DNA of 64,000 nucleotides from G958295935 sp965224235 (GCA_965224235.1 CBDCYP010000002.1:806001-870000); one strand, 5' to 3'. Shown: positions 1 to 9,696, numbered from the stretch's first letter. Made by a program: numbers and translations. Notes: a model not told the origin generated them from the letters alone.

Positions 1-848
1 TCATCGTCACACGGCCTGCTGCCGCTTGCGTACGGAATCGTGGGGTCGTCAAATATGGTGATGGCCTCGTCGACGGCCTTTTCACCGACCCGCCCAACGA
101 GGGGGGACGCGCCGGTGGCGATGTTTTTGCCGTTGAATCCTGACAGCAGCGGTCCCAACAGCGCCGCGCTGACGCCGCGGGGCGTGAACACTACTGGAAC
201 GTCGCCTGAAGGGGCAGGGGCCAACTCCTTTGAGTATTCGAGTTGGCGGAGGAGTCCCGAAAGGATCCGCTCGATCTCCTCTTCGCCGAACCACTTGCTG
301 GAGTTGTGGCCTGCCCAAATGTTCAGCATGTCCGTGCCGCGAATCAGCTGGCCGCCGAGAAATACGTGGTACGAGGTCTGGCGGTAGGAATACTCGGCGC
401 CATTGGAGTTGGAGAGCCACATCCGGCCGGCCGCCCACCCGACGGAGGCGTCACACAGGAGGTCCGGCCAGGGTTCGCGCAGCCGTTCGATCAACTCTTT
501 GCCGGTCGCAATCATCTGCCCAGTCGTGACTTCGCAGATGCGGTCATCGACGATTGGCACGTCGGGGTAGCTGGTTGGTGGCGGGAACTCGAAGAACGCC
601 TCGGACCCGAATTCCGCCAGCGCCGCGGCGCGGTCCACGAGGGCCGGTTCGATATCCGGATTCGTGGTGGACGTGAAGCCGATCCGGCCGTCGTCGATGA
701 CCCTCAGCGCCACTCCCGACTGCTGACTAGACGAGATCTCCTTCAGCCGGTTCGACTCGAAGGATACGGGGTGGCTTTCCGATTCCAACCGGTATACTTC
801 GGCCTGCCCGAATCTCCTGGTCGCATCTTTCAGAATCCTGTCTGTCAA
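1..848 (-). CDS. tldE: TldE/PmbA-like metalloprotease-family subunit, C-terminus off the window edge
   Basis: TldE/PmbA forms a heterodimer with TldD that trims peptides, for example modified-peptide precursors and antitoxins. Reading the minus strand from a TTG at 848 gives an uninterrupted frame to the window edge (282 codons). It carries family-typical segments: ESNRLKEISSSQQSGVALRV near the start, and SGFNGKNIATGAS and IFDDPTIPYASGS near the edge. The start is TTG, preceded by AAAGGAAC about 5 nt upstream. It lies 100 nt downstream of tldD in the same direction, so an operon is likely. TldE normally lacks the HExxxH zinc motif, and none is seen here. The end of the protein is outside the window. 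Confidence 0.85.
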   Translation of the reverse strand, partial: MTDRILKDATRRFGQAEVYRLESESHPVSFESNRLKEISSSQQSGVALRVIDDGRIGFTSTTNPDIEPALVDRAAALAEFGSEAFFEFPPPTSYPDVPIVDDRICEVTTGQMIATGKELIERLREPWPDLLCDASVGWAAGRMWLSNSNGAEYSYRQTSYHVFLGGQLIRGTDMLNIWAGHNSSKWFGEEEIERILSGLLRQLEYSKELAPAPSGDVPVVFTPRGVSAALLGPLLSGFNGKNIATGASPLVGRVGEKAVDEAITIFDDPTIPYASGSRPCDD

Positions 849-948
849 TTCGATGTTCCTTTTACGGTTTCTGCGATGGGCCGGCGTTGTGCAGGCATCC
901 CCGCGCGGGCCGGGCCTTGTTTGCCAGTCGTGATCGTTTCGATGGCGG

Positions 949-2316
949 CTACGCGCCTGAAATGAGGCACGAACGGATTCTTATGTGCGGGCTGCCGTTG
1001 GACACCGGCAGGGGCATCTGACCGCCCTTGCCGCATCCGCCGCCCTGGTTCATGTTGAGGTCGTTGCCTATGGCGTCGATGTTGTGAAGAGTGGTAAAGA
1101 TGTTGCCGGTCAGCATCACTGGCCTCACCGCCTCTTCGACGCGCCCGTTGCGGATCATGTAGGCCTCGCCCGACGAGAAGGTGAACATCTCGTGCTGCGT
1201 CATCCCGCCGTACCAGTTCTTGACGTAGACGCCCTTGTCGACACTCTCCAGCAGGTCCTCGAACGTGGCCTCGCCGTTCTCGATGATCGTGTTGGTCATA
1301 CGCACGATGGGCGGGTAGGCGTGGGAGATTGCGCGGGCGTTGCCGGTGGGCGCCTCGCCCATGCGCGCGGCCGTTTCCCGGGAGTGCAGGCGGCCGACGA
1401 GCTTACCCTCCCGGATTAGGTCGGTTCGTGTAGCCGGTGTGCCCTCTTCGTCGTATGCGAAGCTGCCTCGCAGGCCTGGTATGGCCGCGCCATCGACGAC
1501 ATTGAGGTGCTTGTCGCCGAACTGCCTGCCGAGCACCATGATCTCCTGCAATTTGTCGTTTTCCGCCACATTGTCGGCCTCCGACAGGTGGCCGAACGCC
1601 TCGTGCACGAATACGCCTGCGAGTACGGGGTCGAGTATGGTGGTCCACTCGCCGCCTTCGAGCGGTTTGGCGGATAGCAGCCCCACGGCGCGGTTGGCGG
1701 CGTCGAGGACCTGTTCGTCCAACCCCTCTACCAACGCGTAGTCGCCGACCGATCCGATGCTGAACCCGGCCTGCTGGACGTCGCCGTTCTTGCGGGCCTG
1801 CGCCGATATCCGGGCGATCACGTGGACCCGGTTTTGCTCGATGTACGAGCCGTCGGAGTTTCCGAGATGAATCTTCCTCGATGTGTCACCGTAGATCATG
1901 TCTGAGCTTTGGATGCCGTCGACGGACCAGATCACGTCGTTGTAGCTGTCCATCTGCCGCTTCTTGTCCCCGAGCGGGATTTCGGCAGGGTCCGTGACCA
2001 GTACCGGCTCTACGGCGTCAACATGCGCGCCGCCCACCTCGGCGAAGTGGCTACCGCCGCCGCCGGCGGCCCGGGCCTGGCTCACCGCGTCGGTGACGCG
2101 TTCCTTCAGGCCGTTCAGGTCGTTGAAGCAGACGAAACCCCATCCGCCGTTCACGAGGGCTCTGACGTTGCCGCCCCTGCCGGAGGTCTGAGCGATGTCT
2201 TCGAGGGACTTGCCGCGCCAGGTCAGGCGGGTGGAGTCGGTTTCCTCGATTCTTACTTCGCAGTAGTCTGCGCCGTTGCCTTTCAGGGCATCATCGATCA
2301 GGTCGCGGAATGACAC
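949..2316 (-). CDS. tldD: TldD metalloprotease
   Basis: Catalytic subunit of the TldD/TldE protease. About 455 residues from a GTG start, close to the family length. The metal-binding motif HEAFGH is visible in VFVHEAFGHLSEAD, and the C-terminus NQGGGCGKGGQMPLPVSNG is typical of TldD. The open frame extends upstream to 2541, but that extension (NSRPFDAAQGDREPG and so on) is translated dispersed-repeat DNA and is not conserved. I therefore place the start at the GTG that begins VSFRDLIDDAL. Followed by tldE on the same strand. Cytoplasmic. The family assignment is firm; the exact start is less certain. Confidence 0.9.
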   Translation of the reverse strand: MSFRDLIDDALKGNGADYCEVRIEETDSTRLTWRGKSLEDIAQTSGRGGNVRALVNGGWGFVCFNDLNGLKERVTDAVSQARAAGGGGSHFAEVGGAHVDAVEPVLVTDPAEIPLGDKKRQMDSYNDVIWSVDGIQSSDMIYGDTSRKIHLGNSDGSYIEQNRVHVIARISAQARKNGDVQQAGFSIGSVGDYALVEGLDEQVLDAANRAVGLLSAKPLEGGEWTTILDPVLAGVFVHEAFGHLSEADNVAENDKLQEIMVLGRQFGDKHLNVVDGAAIPGLRGSFAYDEEGTPATRTDLIREGKLVGRLHSRETAARMGEAPTGNARAISHAYPPIVRMTNTIIENGEATFEDLLESVDKGVYVKNWYGGMTQHEMFTFSSGEAYMIRNGRVEEAVRPVMLTGNIFTTLHNIDAIGNDLNMNQGGGCGKGGQMPLPVSNGSPHIRIRSCLISGA

Positions 2317-3055
2317 TTTGCGGGGCCGCCTTTCGGATTGGACGGGTAGTCGGACTTGCTGTGTGGTTGTATCTATCAGTAAACCCGGCCGGAGTCGGCT
2401 TGACAACGCTAAGAAGATGTCAATTAAGTCCCTTACCAATTTTGGGACGCCATTGCACGAGTGAAAACCATGGAAAGGAAGTCCCCTCTTAGACCCTGGT
2501 TCCCTGTCACCCTGAGCCGCGTCAAAAGGTCTGGAGTTCAAGGGACAGGGCGGTTGCTGCCAGTTGCGGGCTTAGATTCCTCGGCTTCGCTCAGAATCAC
2601 TATGGCCTTGCGAAGGCCGCACGAGGTGACGAAAGTCGGGCGGCATAACACAGCAGGGGGTACTGGCGGGTTTGAAACCCTCCACTACGATACGCCACGG
2701 CGGCGGTGTCTATTTTCAGAGGAATTTCAAATTTGCGTTCGTAATGACAGGCATCTACATGAATGACGGACGTTTACGCGCCGCTCCAACGGCGCTTATT
2801 TGGACACCATATTAGGCTGGGAGAGCCTGTCCGGGACGGGTTTTTGGGTGTGGGGTGAAAGCGAACGGGGCACCTGGTTGAGCGCCCCGTTGCTGGTTAG
2901 GAACTATGCCAGAACTACCCTGCAAGCAGCCAAACCCATCTCTCTCGCTCTCTGGATTCCAGCTTTCGCGGGAATGACGGTACTTTTGAGATAGTTGCTA
3001 AGTGCGAGTAGATGCGATAGTTGCAGGTCTTATGAAGTAGGGATCGGGAGAAACC
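2317..3055. repeat. Gene-free stretch with dispersed repeats
   Basis: No convincing gene. It holds several pieces of the intergenic repeats seen elsewhere in the window: a CACCCTGAGC-type piece near 2509, an inverted GGCTTCGCTCAGAATCAC piece near 2582, and the ATGGCCTTGCGAAGGCCGCA repeat near 2602, whose inverted relative is at 27519-27563. Near 2785 there is a GC-rich piece (CGCCGCTCCAACGGCGC then TTTGGACACC) that recurs near 13580. A GGATTCCAGCTTTCGCGGGA piece lies near 2953. Confidence 0.6.
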
Positions 3056-4033
3056 CTAAAGTTGGCGCAGCCTCGGGTCGAGGGAGTCCCGGAGCCAGTC
3101 TCCCATGTAGTTGAGCGCAAGGACGACTGCCATGATGGCCATGCATGGGAAGAAGGTGACCCACCAGGCGGAGTCCAGGTACTGTCGACCCTCGGCAGCC
3201 ATCAGCCCCCACGTCGGCGTAGACGGCGGAACTCCGGCGCCCAGAAAGCTGAGGGATGCCTCGACGATGATGACCAGGCCCACCCGCAGCGTAGCCAGGA
3301 CGATGATGGTGTTGATCGTTGCGGGAAGGATGTGCCTGAGGATGATTCGCCGATTGGACGCCCCTGCTACCCGAGCCAGGGCGACAAAGTCCTGCTCTTT
3401 AGTCTGCAGCGCCTCGCCTCTGACCTGGCGTGCAAACGCGGTCCAAACCCAGAAGATGAGGATAATGACGAGGAGGAGGAAGCTCTGGCCAAGGGCGGCC
3501 ACGAGCGCCAGGGCCAGGAGGATCAGCGGGAATGCCGCGCCGATGTCCGCCGTTCGCATGATGAGTTCGTCGATAAAGCCCCCAAGGTAGCCAGAGATCA
3601 GTCCCAGCCCCACCCCCAGAAAGGCCCCGGCGGCGAGAGATATGGTGGCGATAATGAGGGAGGTTCGGGTGCCGACGATCAACCGGCTCAGGACGTCTCG
3701 ACCCACGTGGTCGGCGCCCAGGGGGAATTTCGCAGAGCCACCCTCCGACCAGATGGGAGGTACGAATCGATCGTCGAGCACCCCTGCGTTCGGATCCTGG
3801 GGCACGATCCAATTGGCTGTGATCCCAACAAAAACAAACAACACGAGAATCGAGCCCGAAAGGAGCGGCCATCGGCGCGTGAATCGGAAGGACCGCTGCA
3901 ACAGAACAGCGCCGCCTCTTATCACAGAGTTGGCTGCCGCCGGCCTCGACGATCCACCGGAGATGGGCTCTCCCCCGAGGCCGCTGTCGAGGATCTGGCT
4001 GCGCGGCTGGAGCCAAGAGCGCGCGTCCCTCAT
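3056..4033 (-). CDS. Dipeptide/oligopeptide ABC transporter permease (DppC-like)
   Basis: Inner-membrane permease of a peptide-type ABC importer, 325 residues. It has an N-terminal hydrophobic helix (GSILVLFVFVGITANWIV), a periplasmic segment with the typical LGADHVGRDVLSRLIVGTR, then five further membrane segments. The coupling EAA loop is visible in FVALARVAGASNRRIILRHI. This layout and length match DppC/OppC. The ATG overlaps the stop of the upstream permease by 4 nt (ATGA), so the two are translationally coupled. Substrate cannot be read from sequence. No ATPase follows it in the operon. Confidence 0.9.
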   Translation of the reverse strand: MRDARSWLQPRSQILDSGLGGEPISGGSSRPAAANSVIRGGAVLLQRSFRFTRRWPLLSGSILVLFVFVGITANWIVPQDPNAGVLDDRFVPPIWSEGGSAKFPLGADHVGRDVLSRLIVGTRTSLIIATISLAAGAFLGVGLGLISGYLGGFIDELIMRTADIGAAFPLILLALALVAALGQSFLLLVIILIFWVWTAFARQVRGEALQTKEQDFVALARVAGASNRRIILRHILPATINTIIVLATLRVGLVIIVEASLSFLGAGVPPSTPTWGLMAAEGRQYLDSAWWVTFFPCMAIMAVVLALNYMGDWLRDSLDPRLRQL

Positions 4034-4959
4034 GATCCGTACCGGATGCGCGGGTCTACGCGCGCATAGATGACGTCTATGGCGAAGGCGGCGACCACGT
4101 AGAAGGTGGTGAACAACAGGACTATCCCCTGCGTTAGCGGATAGTCGAGGTTGTATACAGAGCTGGCGGCCAGAAGCCCCAGGCCGGGCCAGGCGAAGAC
4201 CGTTTCGACGACGATGGAACCGGTCAGCAGCGCTGCAATCAACAAGCCGGCGAACGTCAGCGGAGGAATAAGCGCGTTACGAAGGGCATGCTTCCATATG
4301 GTCCATATCCGCTTCACCCCCTTGGCTCTGGCGAACTTCACGAACTCTGATTCAAGGGCCTCGATCATCGCCGAGCGGATCAGTCGGACCAGCCCCGCCG
4401 CGCCGAACCAGCCCACGGCGATCGCCGGCATGATGAAGTGAGTGATGTCTCCCTTCCGCGACGTTGGCAGCAGGTTGATGCTCACGCCGAAGATGAAGAT
4501 GAGCAGTATCCCTATCCAGAAGCTGGGCGCAGCCTGCCCGATCAATGCGAAGCCGCGCGCAAGCTGATCCCATATCGTGCCGCGCTTCACGGCCGCCAGG
4601 ACGCCAAGGGGCACGCCTGTCACCACAGCGAAAAGGAGGCCCGCGGCGGCAAGCTGCAAAGTGGCGGGAAGCCGCTCCGCAATGATCGAACCGACCGGCT
4701 TGGCGTGCCACACGGAGCGCCCCAGATCGCCTCGCAAAATCTTGCCCAGGAAGATTGCGTACTGGTGGACCGGAGATTTATCCAGTCCAAGGTCTCTGCC
4801 CATGGCGTCCCACTGCACGGGGTCGATGCCGCCGAACTGGTCGGCCAGGAGCAGAACACGCGGGTCTCCCTGGATACGGGCGACGCTGAAAACCAGGACG
4901 GAGACGGCGAGCAGGGTCGCCAAAGTCATGGCGAACCGCAGCATGAGAAATCGGGTCAA
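4030..4959 (-). CDS. Dipeptide/oligopeptide ABC transporter permease (DppB-like)
   Basis: Partner permease, 309 residues. The N-terminus FLMLRFAMTLATLLAVSVLVF followed by a long loop ending GDLGRSVWHAKPV is typical of DppB/OppB. Then come membrane segments and the EAA coupling loop FVKFARAKGVKRIWTIWKHA. It lies between the binding-protein gene and the DppC-like gene. A 318-nt gap containing a strong hairpin separates it from the upstream binding-protein gene. Likely one importer with those neighbours. Confidence 0.9.
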   Translation of the reverse strand: MTRFLMLRFAMTLATLLAVSVLVFSVARIQGDPRVLLLADQFGGIDPVQWDAMGRDLGLDKSPVHQYAIFLGKILRGDLGRSVWHAKPVGSIIAERLPATLQLAAAGLLFAVVTGVPLGVLAAVKRGTIWDQLARGFALIGQAAPSFWIGILLIFIFGVSINLLPTSRKGDITHFIMPAIAVGWFGAAGLVRLIRSAMIEALESEFVKFARAKGVKRIWTIWKHALRNALIPPLTFAGLLIAALLTGSIVVETVFAWPGLGLLAASSVYNLDYPLTQGIVLLFTTFYVVAAFAIDVIYARVDPRIRYGS

Positions 4960-5159
4960 GCTTTGGCTGCTCCCGTCCCGCCTCTGGCAGGCCGCTGAAA
5001 TGTGGGGCGTGCAATGAGGCCAGGCCCGTTTTCCGGGAGTCTAAGGGTATCCGTCAGATACAACTGCTCTCTCGCTTCCTGGGCAGGATGAAGGTCACGG
5101 GGATGATCGAAAGAGTTTTTTTCGGAGCGCGCCAGATCCAAGGCGCCCGCCTGGCAGAG

Positions 5160-5198
5160 ATACCGGCCCGTCGCTGGTAGATAGCCACGGGCCGGTAT
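5160..5198 (-). promoter_or_regulatory. Intercistronic hairpin between binding protein and permease genes
   Basis: A perfect 12-bp inverted repeat (ATACCGGCCCGT and its complement) with a 15-nt loop sits in the gap between the solute-binding lipoprotein gene and the DppB-like gene. The short T run lies on the plus-strand side, so for the minus-strand operon it is not a classic terminator. Such hairpins behind binding-protein genes usually protect the upstream mRNA or reduce read-through. That role is inferred here. Confidence 0.5.
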
Positions 5199-5277
5199 TT
5201 TACGACTCTGCTTTAACGCTCGATCCGCACAGCCAGGACGCGCCTGCAGCTATTGGTGTGCGGCTGCAAGTCGTACG

Positions 5278-6996
5278 CTAATTGCCGTTTTCCGCGGCGT
5301 GTTGCACGTACTCGAAGTTGTTGATGTGGCCGCCCGGCCCGGCCATCAGCCACCAGTCGCCGATTGCGGGACCAGCGACGAAGACTCGGTGGGCTTCTAC
5401 GACGGGGACCGTAAACTGCTGCTGGAACAAGAACTCGGTGTGTTCGCGGCCAACCTGGGACATCGCCTCAACTGATGGCGAGAACAGCATAACGTCGCGG
5501 TCATCCAGCACCCTCTGGTGTGACCACCCGAAGCCTCCGTAACCGAGAGGAGGACCCGCCCTGAATGTAATCGGCCATGTTTCCCTGCTGCCGCCGATCA
5601 TGAGCGGAGCGGCAACTTCACCCTTTGAGCTCTTACCGGCGATGGACGACCACTCGACCCGCTGCTCGGCGACGTCGATTCCGACGGCTCGCAACATCGG
5701 AATCACCGCGGTTCCAATCTCCTGTTGGAGCGGCCTGGCGCCGGATACGTTGAAGAAGTCGGTCTTGAAGCCGTTCGGGTATCCAGCCTCGGCCAGCAAC
5801 GCTTTGGCGCCCTCGGGATCGAATTTGAGCTCGTCGGCCCAACGATCATGGGTTCCCGCCGCCAGATGCTGACTTGACGTGTTCGTCCTTGTGGCATAGA
5901 TTGGCGCGCCCCGCTCCAGCAGGACGTTCCGGACGATGGATTCCTTGTCGATCGCCATCGCCATGGCGCGGCGGACCTTCCTTGCGCGCTCCATGGACGC
6001 CGCGTCCTCTATGTTTCCGATCCACGGATGTTCTTCCAGCCACTGATCGTTCTTGTAGTTCTCGTTCTCCGTGTAGATGTTGGTTTCCAACTCGCCTGTT
6101 TCAGGGTGATTCAGGATGTAGAACTGGCCGGCCAGGTGGATCTCGAAGATCGTGCCTGACAGCATGGGCCGGATAGTTCCAACATCCTCCACCTGAGGCA
6201 GGTTCGGCAGAGGAATATCGGCGATATCCACCTCCCCGGCCTTCATCATTGCGACCCGGGTGGCCGCCTCGCGAACCTCCAGGACCTCCAAACCCTCCCA
6301 CTCAGGCGTCTGTCTCCAGTGGTCCTTCACCGCCTTCATCTCTACACGGTCCTCAGCCCTGAAATCGATCATTTCGAAGGGACCAGTGCCTACGTCGATG
6401 GAAACGTTATCCTCGCCTGTCTCCTCGATGTATTTTTTGCTCCACATGTTCACGACGCCCGGCCAGGCAGGTGAGTTGTGCTTCATCCACCAGTAGGAGG
6501 GCCGGTCTTTCCACGGGACAAACACCGTGTACTTGTCCACTGCCTGCCAGGGTTCGAACATCGTTATCAAGGATGGCCGGTCCACGAAGCGGCTTCCGTC
6601 TTTCATCGACTCCGCGTAGTTGAAAACGACGTCCTCGGACGTAAATTCGCCCATGTCCTTGTGGAAATTGGCGCCCTCTTGCAGGGTAATGTGGATGCCG
6701 TCGTCCTTCACTTCCCACGACTTGGCGAGGCGGGCAATGGTCTGGCCTTCGGCGTCCAGTCCCAGGAGGGTCTCAGTTGCGCCGTAGCTCCAGCGGTTGC
6801 TCTCGTTCGGCCAGGTGACAGTCGAAGGAGTGAACTGGGGCAGGCCGATGCGCTCCAGCGCAACGCGAAGGGTGCCTTGCTGCGCTGAGCCGCCGTCACC
6901 GCCGCAGGCCAGGAGGCTCGGCAAGAGCACAGACGCCAGCAGCGCCAACACTATCGTGGGGGAAATTCGTATCGGACGTGCTCTGTGCCTGCTCAT
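5278..6996 (-). CDS. Peptide/nickel-type ABC transporter solute-binding lipoprotein
   Basis: Extracytoplasmic binding protein (SBP_bac_5, DppA/OppA type) of about 572 residues. It begins with a basic n-region, a hydrophobic stretch and a lipobox, LLAC, with the lipidated Cys at residue 31, followed by GGDGGS. Conserved family features include the ITLQEGANFHKDMGEFTSEDVVFNY segment, seen in parts, and AKALLAEAGYPNGF near the C-terminus. The frame continues upstream to 7497, but the ATG at 6996 has a strong AAGGAGG five bases upstream and starts the signal peptide, so it is chosen. First gene of the importer operon. Confidence 0.9.
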   Translation of the reverse strand: MSRHRARPIRISPTIVLALLASVLLPSLLACGGDGGSAQQGTLRVALERIGLPQFTPSTVTWPNESNRWSYGATETLLGLDAEGQTIARLAKSWEVKDDGIHITLQEGANFHKDMGEFTSEDVVFNYAESMKDGSRFVDRPSLITMFEPWQAVDKYTVFVPWKDRPSYWWMKHNSPAWPGVVNMWSKKYIEETGEDNVSIDVGTGPFEMIDFRAEDRVEMKAVKDHWRQTPEWEGLEVLEVREAATRVAMMKAGEVDIADIPLPNLPQVEDVGTIRPMLSGTIFEIHLAGQFYILNHPETGELETNIYTENENYKNDQWLEEHPWIGNIEDAASMERARKVRRAMAMAIDKESIVRNVLLERGAPIYATRTNTSSQHLAAGTHDRWADELKFDPEGAKALLAEAGYPNGFKTDFFNVSGARPLQQEIGTAVIPMLRAVGIDVAEQRVEWSSIAGKSSKGEVAAPLMIGGSRETWPITFRAGPPLGYGGFGWSHQRVLDDRDVMLFSPSVEAMSQVGREHTEFLFQQQFTVPVVEAHRVFVAGPAIGDWWLMAGPGGHINNFEYVQHAAENGN

Positions 6997-7477
6997 GATT
7001 GCCTCCTTAACAAGGCGAAGTTGAGATAAATTTGCAATCCGTAAGCAGATCAGTTCTGACCAAGGGGTAATCGTAAATAGGATCTTGACAAAAAGCCGAT
7101 TTGCGTCGGATGTTCCGCGAACGTGGACGTTATGCCTTGCCAGATAGCTTGTCAACCACAGCAACACCGGCCTTCCCGCCTTTCCAAGGGCGGCGGACGC
7201 CGAGCCCGTAGAGATGGGCACGGTGCGCAAGAAGTGGGTCTGAAATGGCGTAAACGGGACTAGGCGCAACAGACTTGGGGCCAGCGCCGACGCCTCCGCT
7301 TCCTCTTTGTCACTTCTCTTCCAGGTGTCTTGTATTGCGGTCTCCTGCAAGAAGACCTTCAAGCTGTCGGTGGACCCGCTCATCATCGAGAAATTTCGTG
7401 ATATCACGGCCAGGCGATCGGCTTGGGCCAGTGTAAGGATATGGTATGAATCAGCAATCCCAGGGAGGACCTCCACG
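6997..7477. other. Divergent intergenic region
   Basis: About 480 bp between the divergently transcribed binding-protein gene and an enolase-superfamily gene. It probably contains promoters for both directions. I see TTGTCA-like and TTGACA-like hexamers near 7085 but no well-spaced partner. The minus-strand reading frame through this region shows no conserved protein and is treated as non-coding. Confidence 0.4.
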
Positions 7478-8581
7478 ATGAAGATCACAGGGCTCACAGT
7501 ACATCTCTTCGAACCAAGGCCAAATCACCATCAGGAGACGCCCGAATATGTCAACGTCACCACGAGACAGAACGGGGTGGCCGTCATATCGACCGACGAA
7601 GGGATTACGGGAGTCGTCTCTTCGGAAGCCGCCAAGCTAAAACAGCTGGCCGGTCTGTGGTCGGTGGCAAAGGACCACATCGAGGGCCAGGACCCGTTCG
7701 ATCGCGGCAGGATCGAGAAGCTGCTAAGGCATCGCTTCGCGTGGCCCAACGCGGCGGTCGGAGTACTTGACTTCGGCTTGTGGGACATAGCAGGCAAGGC
7801 GCTGGGTGAGCCGGTATACAGGCTCCTGGGAGCAACCAGGGAGAAGGTCCTGGCTTACGGATCCACGGTGCACCACGCCACCGACGCCCAATTCGTGGAG
7901 ACGGCGCTGGAGGCCAAGGAGATGGGTCTGACGGCCGTGAAGCTGCATCCCTACTGCGTGGCCGACGACGACATGCGAATGTGCGCCGCGGTGCGAAAGG
8001 CCGTTGGCGACGACTTCACGCTGATGTTGGATACGCTGGTGTACCCGGGACCCTATAGCCGGAAAGAAGCCATGTGGGCGGGGCGCGTGCTGGACGAACT
8101 CGGCTTTTTCTGGTTCGAGGACCCACTGGACAAGACGGACTTTACAGGGTTGGCGGAACTGACCGAGGCGTGCAAGGTCGTGCAGGTGCGGATGGCCGAC
8201 AAGGTGGAGGACATTGGCGAATACGCTGAGATGATTCGTCACCGCTGCATGGATATCATGGCCGGTCCGGCCTACTTCGGGATAACCGACCTGATGAAGC
8301 TGGCGCACCTGGCCGAAGCGAATCACATGAATATGGAGCCTCACGACTTTGGGGGCGGAATAGCGAGTCTCCACGCCCTCCTGGCCATCGACAACGCCGA
8401 CTATTACGAGCTGGCCATACCGCTGGGATGCTTCGACGAGGCGATCTACCCCGGCGTCTACATGGATGCCGCGAAGGTAGATTCGGAGGGCTATATCCAC
8501 GCGCCTACCAAGCCCGGCCTGGGGTTCGAGATCGACTTCCGGGAAGCAACAAAGGTGACTGAGCAGGTCGTAGTAGCCTAG
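7478..8581 (+). CDS. Enolase-superfamily dehydratase/racemase (mandelate racemase-like), paralogue 1
   Basis: 367-residue enzyme with the N-terminal capping domain and a TIM barrel. Members abstract the proton alpha to a carboxylate, usually dehydrating sugar acids. Visible candidates for the catalytic set are K155-x-H157 (AVKLHPY), D185 (LMLDTLVYPG), E214 (WFEDP), D241 (MADKVED) and H289 (EPHDFGGG). The second barrel motif is K-x-H, not the common K-x-K, and the third metal-ligand position is D in an unusual MADK context, so the substrate is not predictable. The ATG at 7478 is chosen because GGGAGGAC lies 7 nt upstream and the family N-terminus MKITGLTVHLFEP starts there. Divergent from the peptide importer. 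Confidence 0.85.
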   Translation: MKITGLTVHLFEPRPNHHQETPEYVNVTTRQNGVAVISTDEGITGVVSSEAAKLKQLAGLWSVAKDHIEGQDPFDRGRIEKLLRHRFAWPNAAVGVLDFGLWDIAGKALGEPVYRLLGATREKVLAYGSTVHHATDAQFVETALEAKEMGLTAVKLHPYCVADDDMRMCAAVRKAVGDDFTLMLDTLVYPGPYSRKEAMWAGRVLDELGFFWFEDPLDKTDFTGLAELTEACKVVQVRMADKVEDIGEYAEMIRHRCMDIMAGPAYFGITDLMKLAHLAEANHMNMEPHDFGGGIASLHALLAIDNADYYELAIPLGCFDEAIYPGVYMDAAKVDSEGYIHAPTKPGLGFEIDFREATKVTEQVVVA

Positions 8582-8787
8582 CCCAGTACGCCCCGGGCCT
8601 GCGAGGCGGACTCGCGCAAGCCCCACACCGTCTTCGGCGAGGAGATGCCCGACCCCCTTGAAGACCTGAACCTGGCGCTGGCTGCGAAGGCTTGAGAGCA
8701 GTCCATCTCCGTCAAGATGATTCTTGACCCACTCACCTCTCGGGACCACAATGAAATGAATGGACCGTAGAGCCGGGAGTACGCGCG

Positions 8788-8904
8788 ATGGTTGTCCAGC
8801 GAGAGAAGTTTTCCAGTCAGGCGTCGCCGGAACTACTGGCTGCTATGCGCAAGATCGCCAGAGACGATGGCCGCCACTTTCAGGCGGCGCTGGAAGACGC
8901 CATG
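8788..8904 (+). pseudogene. 5' fragment of a small ribbon-helix-helix/antitoxin-like gene
   Basis: The ATG at 8788 has a GGGAG ribosome site and encodes 39 residues (VVQREKFSSQASPELLAAM, then KIARDDGRHFQAALEDAM). These resemble the N-terminus of short antitoxin-like proteins of the CopG/RHH type, from memory of the family. At 8904 the similarity stops abruptly and, one frame over, ABC-ATPase sequence begins. I read this as a deletion or recombination junction that removed the rest of this gene. Family assignment is tentative. Confidence 0.4.
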
Positions 8905-9496
8905 GCGGTATCCCCACCAACTCAGCGGCGGCCAGCGACAGCGCATCATGGTTGCCCGAGCGCTGCTCCTGCGGCCCAGCCTGATTGTGGCGGACGAACC
9001 GGTGTCGATGGTCGACGCGTCGCTCAGGGCGACGATCCTGAACAGTCTCACGAAGCTGAACCGCTACCTCGGCATATCGGTTCTGTACATCACACACGAC
9101 CTGACGACGGCATATCAGATTTGCGACAACATCGTGATTCTCTACCGCGGCTCTGTGGTGGAGGCCGGTTCGACCGAGCGCGTGATCAGGACGCCAAAGC
9201 GCCCCTATACGCAACTGCTGGTTGCGTCCATCCCGCAGCCAGACCCTCGCAGCAGGTGGGGCGCCGGCGAAACGGAAGAGCCGCCGGAAGCGACCGGGGC
9301 TGGCAATATGGGGTGCAAGTTCGCTTCCCGGTGCCCGGCGGTGATGGAGGTATGCCGGTCGGAGTCGCCGCCGTTCTTCATGCCCGATGACAATCGGACG
9401 GCTGCCTGTTTCCTGTACGACAACACCAAAGTTCTGGCATCTGACGATCCGAGCGACGTGTTTGAACAGCCGCAGCGTAGCCGCGCCGCGTTGTAG
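8905..9496 (+). pseudogene. 3' half of an oligopeptide ABC transporter ATPase
   Basis: The frame ending at 9496 carries only the C-terminal half of a DppD/OppF-type ATPase. It starts exactly at the signature YPHQLSGGQRQRI, continues with Walker B (SLIVADEPVSMVDAS) and the H-loop (LYITHDL), and ends with the peptide-family tail RPYTQLLVASIP and a CKFASRCPAVMEVC cysteine cluster. Walker A and the Q-loop are missing, so it cannot hydrolyse ATP. It is on the strand opposite to the peptide-importer genes at 3-7 kb. It could be the remains of that importer's ATPase, or an unrelated fragment. Confidence 0.85.
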
Positions 9497-9696
9497 CGGC
9501 GGCGCGTGTGCCCGTTTACGTTCCCCGTGATCTGGTCAGTTCGCATGGGTGATTCCCGGATTGGCGCGTAATTGGTGCCAGTTCGTTTTGATCACGCCGC
9601 CAATTCAGCAAAAGCGGGATTGAAACCCGCACCTACGCCAGCGGTTTCGACGCCGAAAATGATCGCACGGCCAATTCAGATCGTGGGGGCGGGTTG

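Noticed and set aside
243..965. 240-codon plus-strand frame at the window start
   Set aside because: Antisense to the tldE frame, which carries conserved family segments.
2317..2541. 75-codon upstream extension of tldD
   Set aside because: Translation of dispersed repeat DNA; the conserved N-terminus begins at the GTG at 2316.
6997..7497. 167-codon upstream extension of the binding lipoprotein
   Set aside because: Would bury the signal peptide inside the protein; the internal ATG has a strong ribosome site.
9600..9660. GCGGGATTGAAACCCGC hairpin as a tRNA T arm
   Set aside because: No acceptor, D or anticodon stems around it; matches a dispersed repeat piece also seen near 2660.
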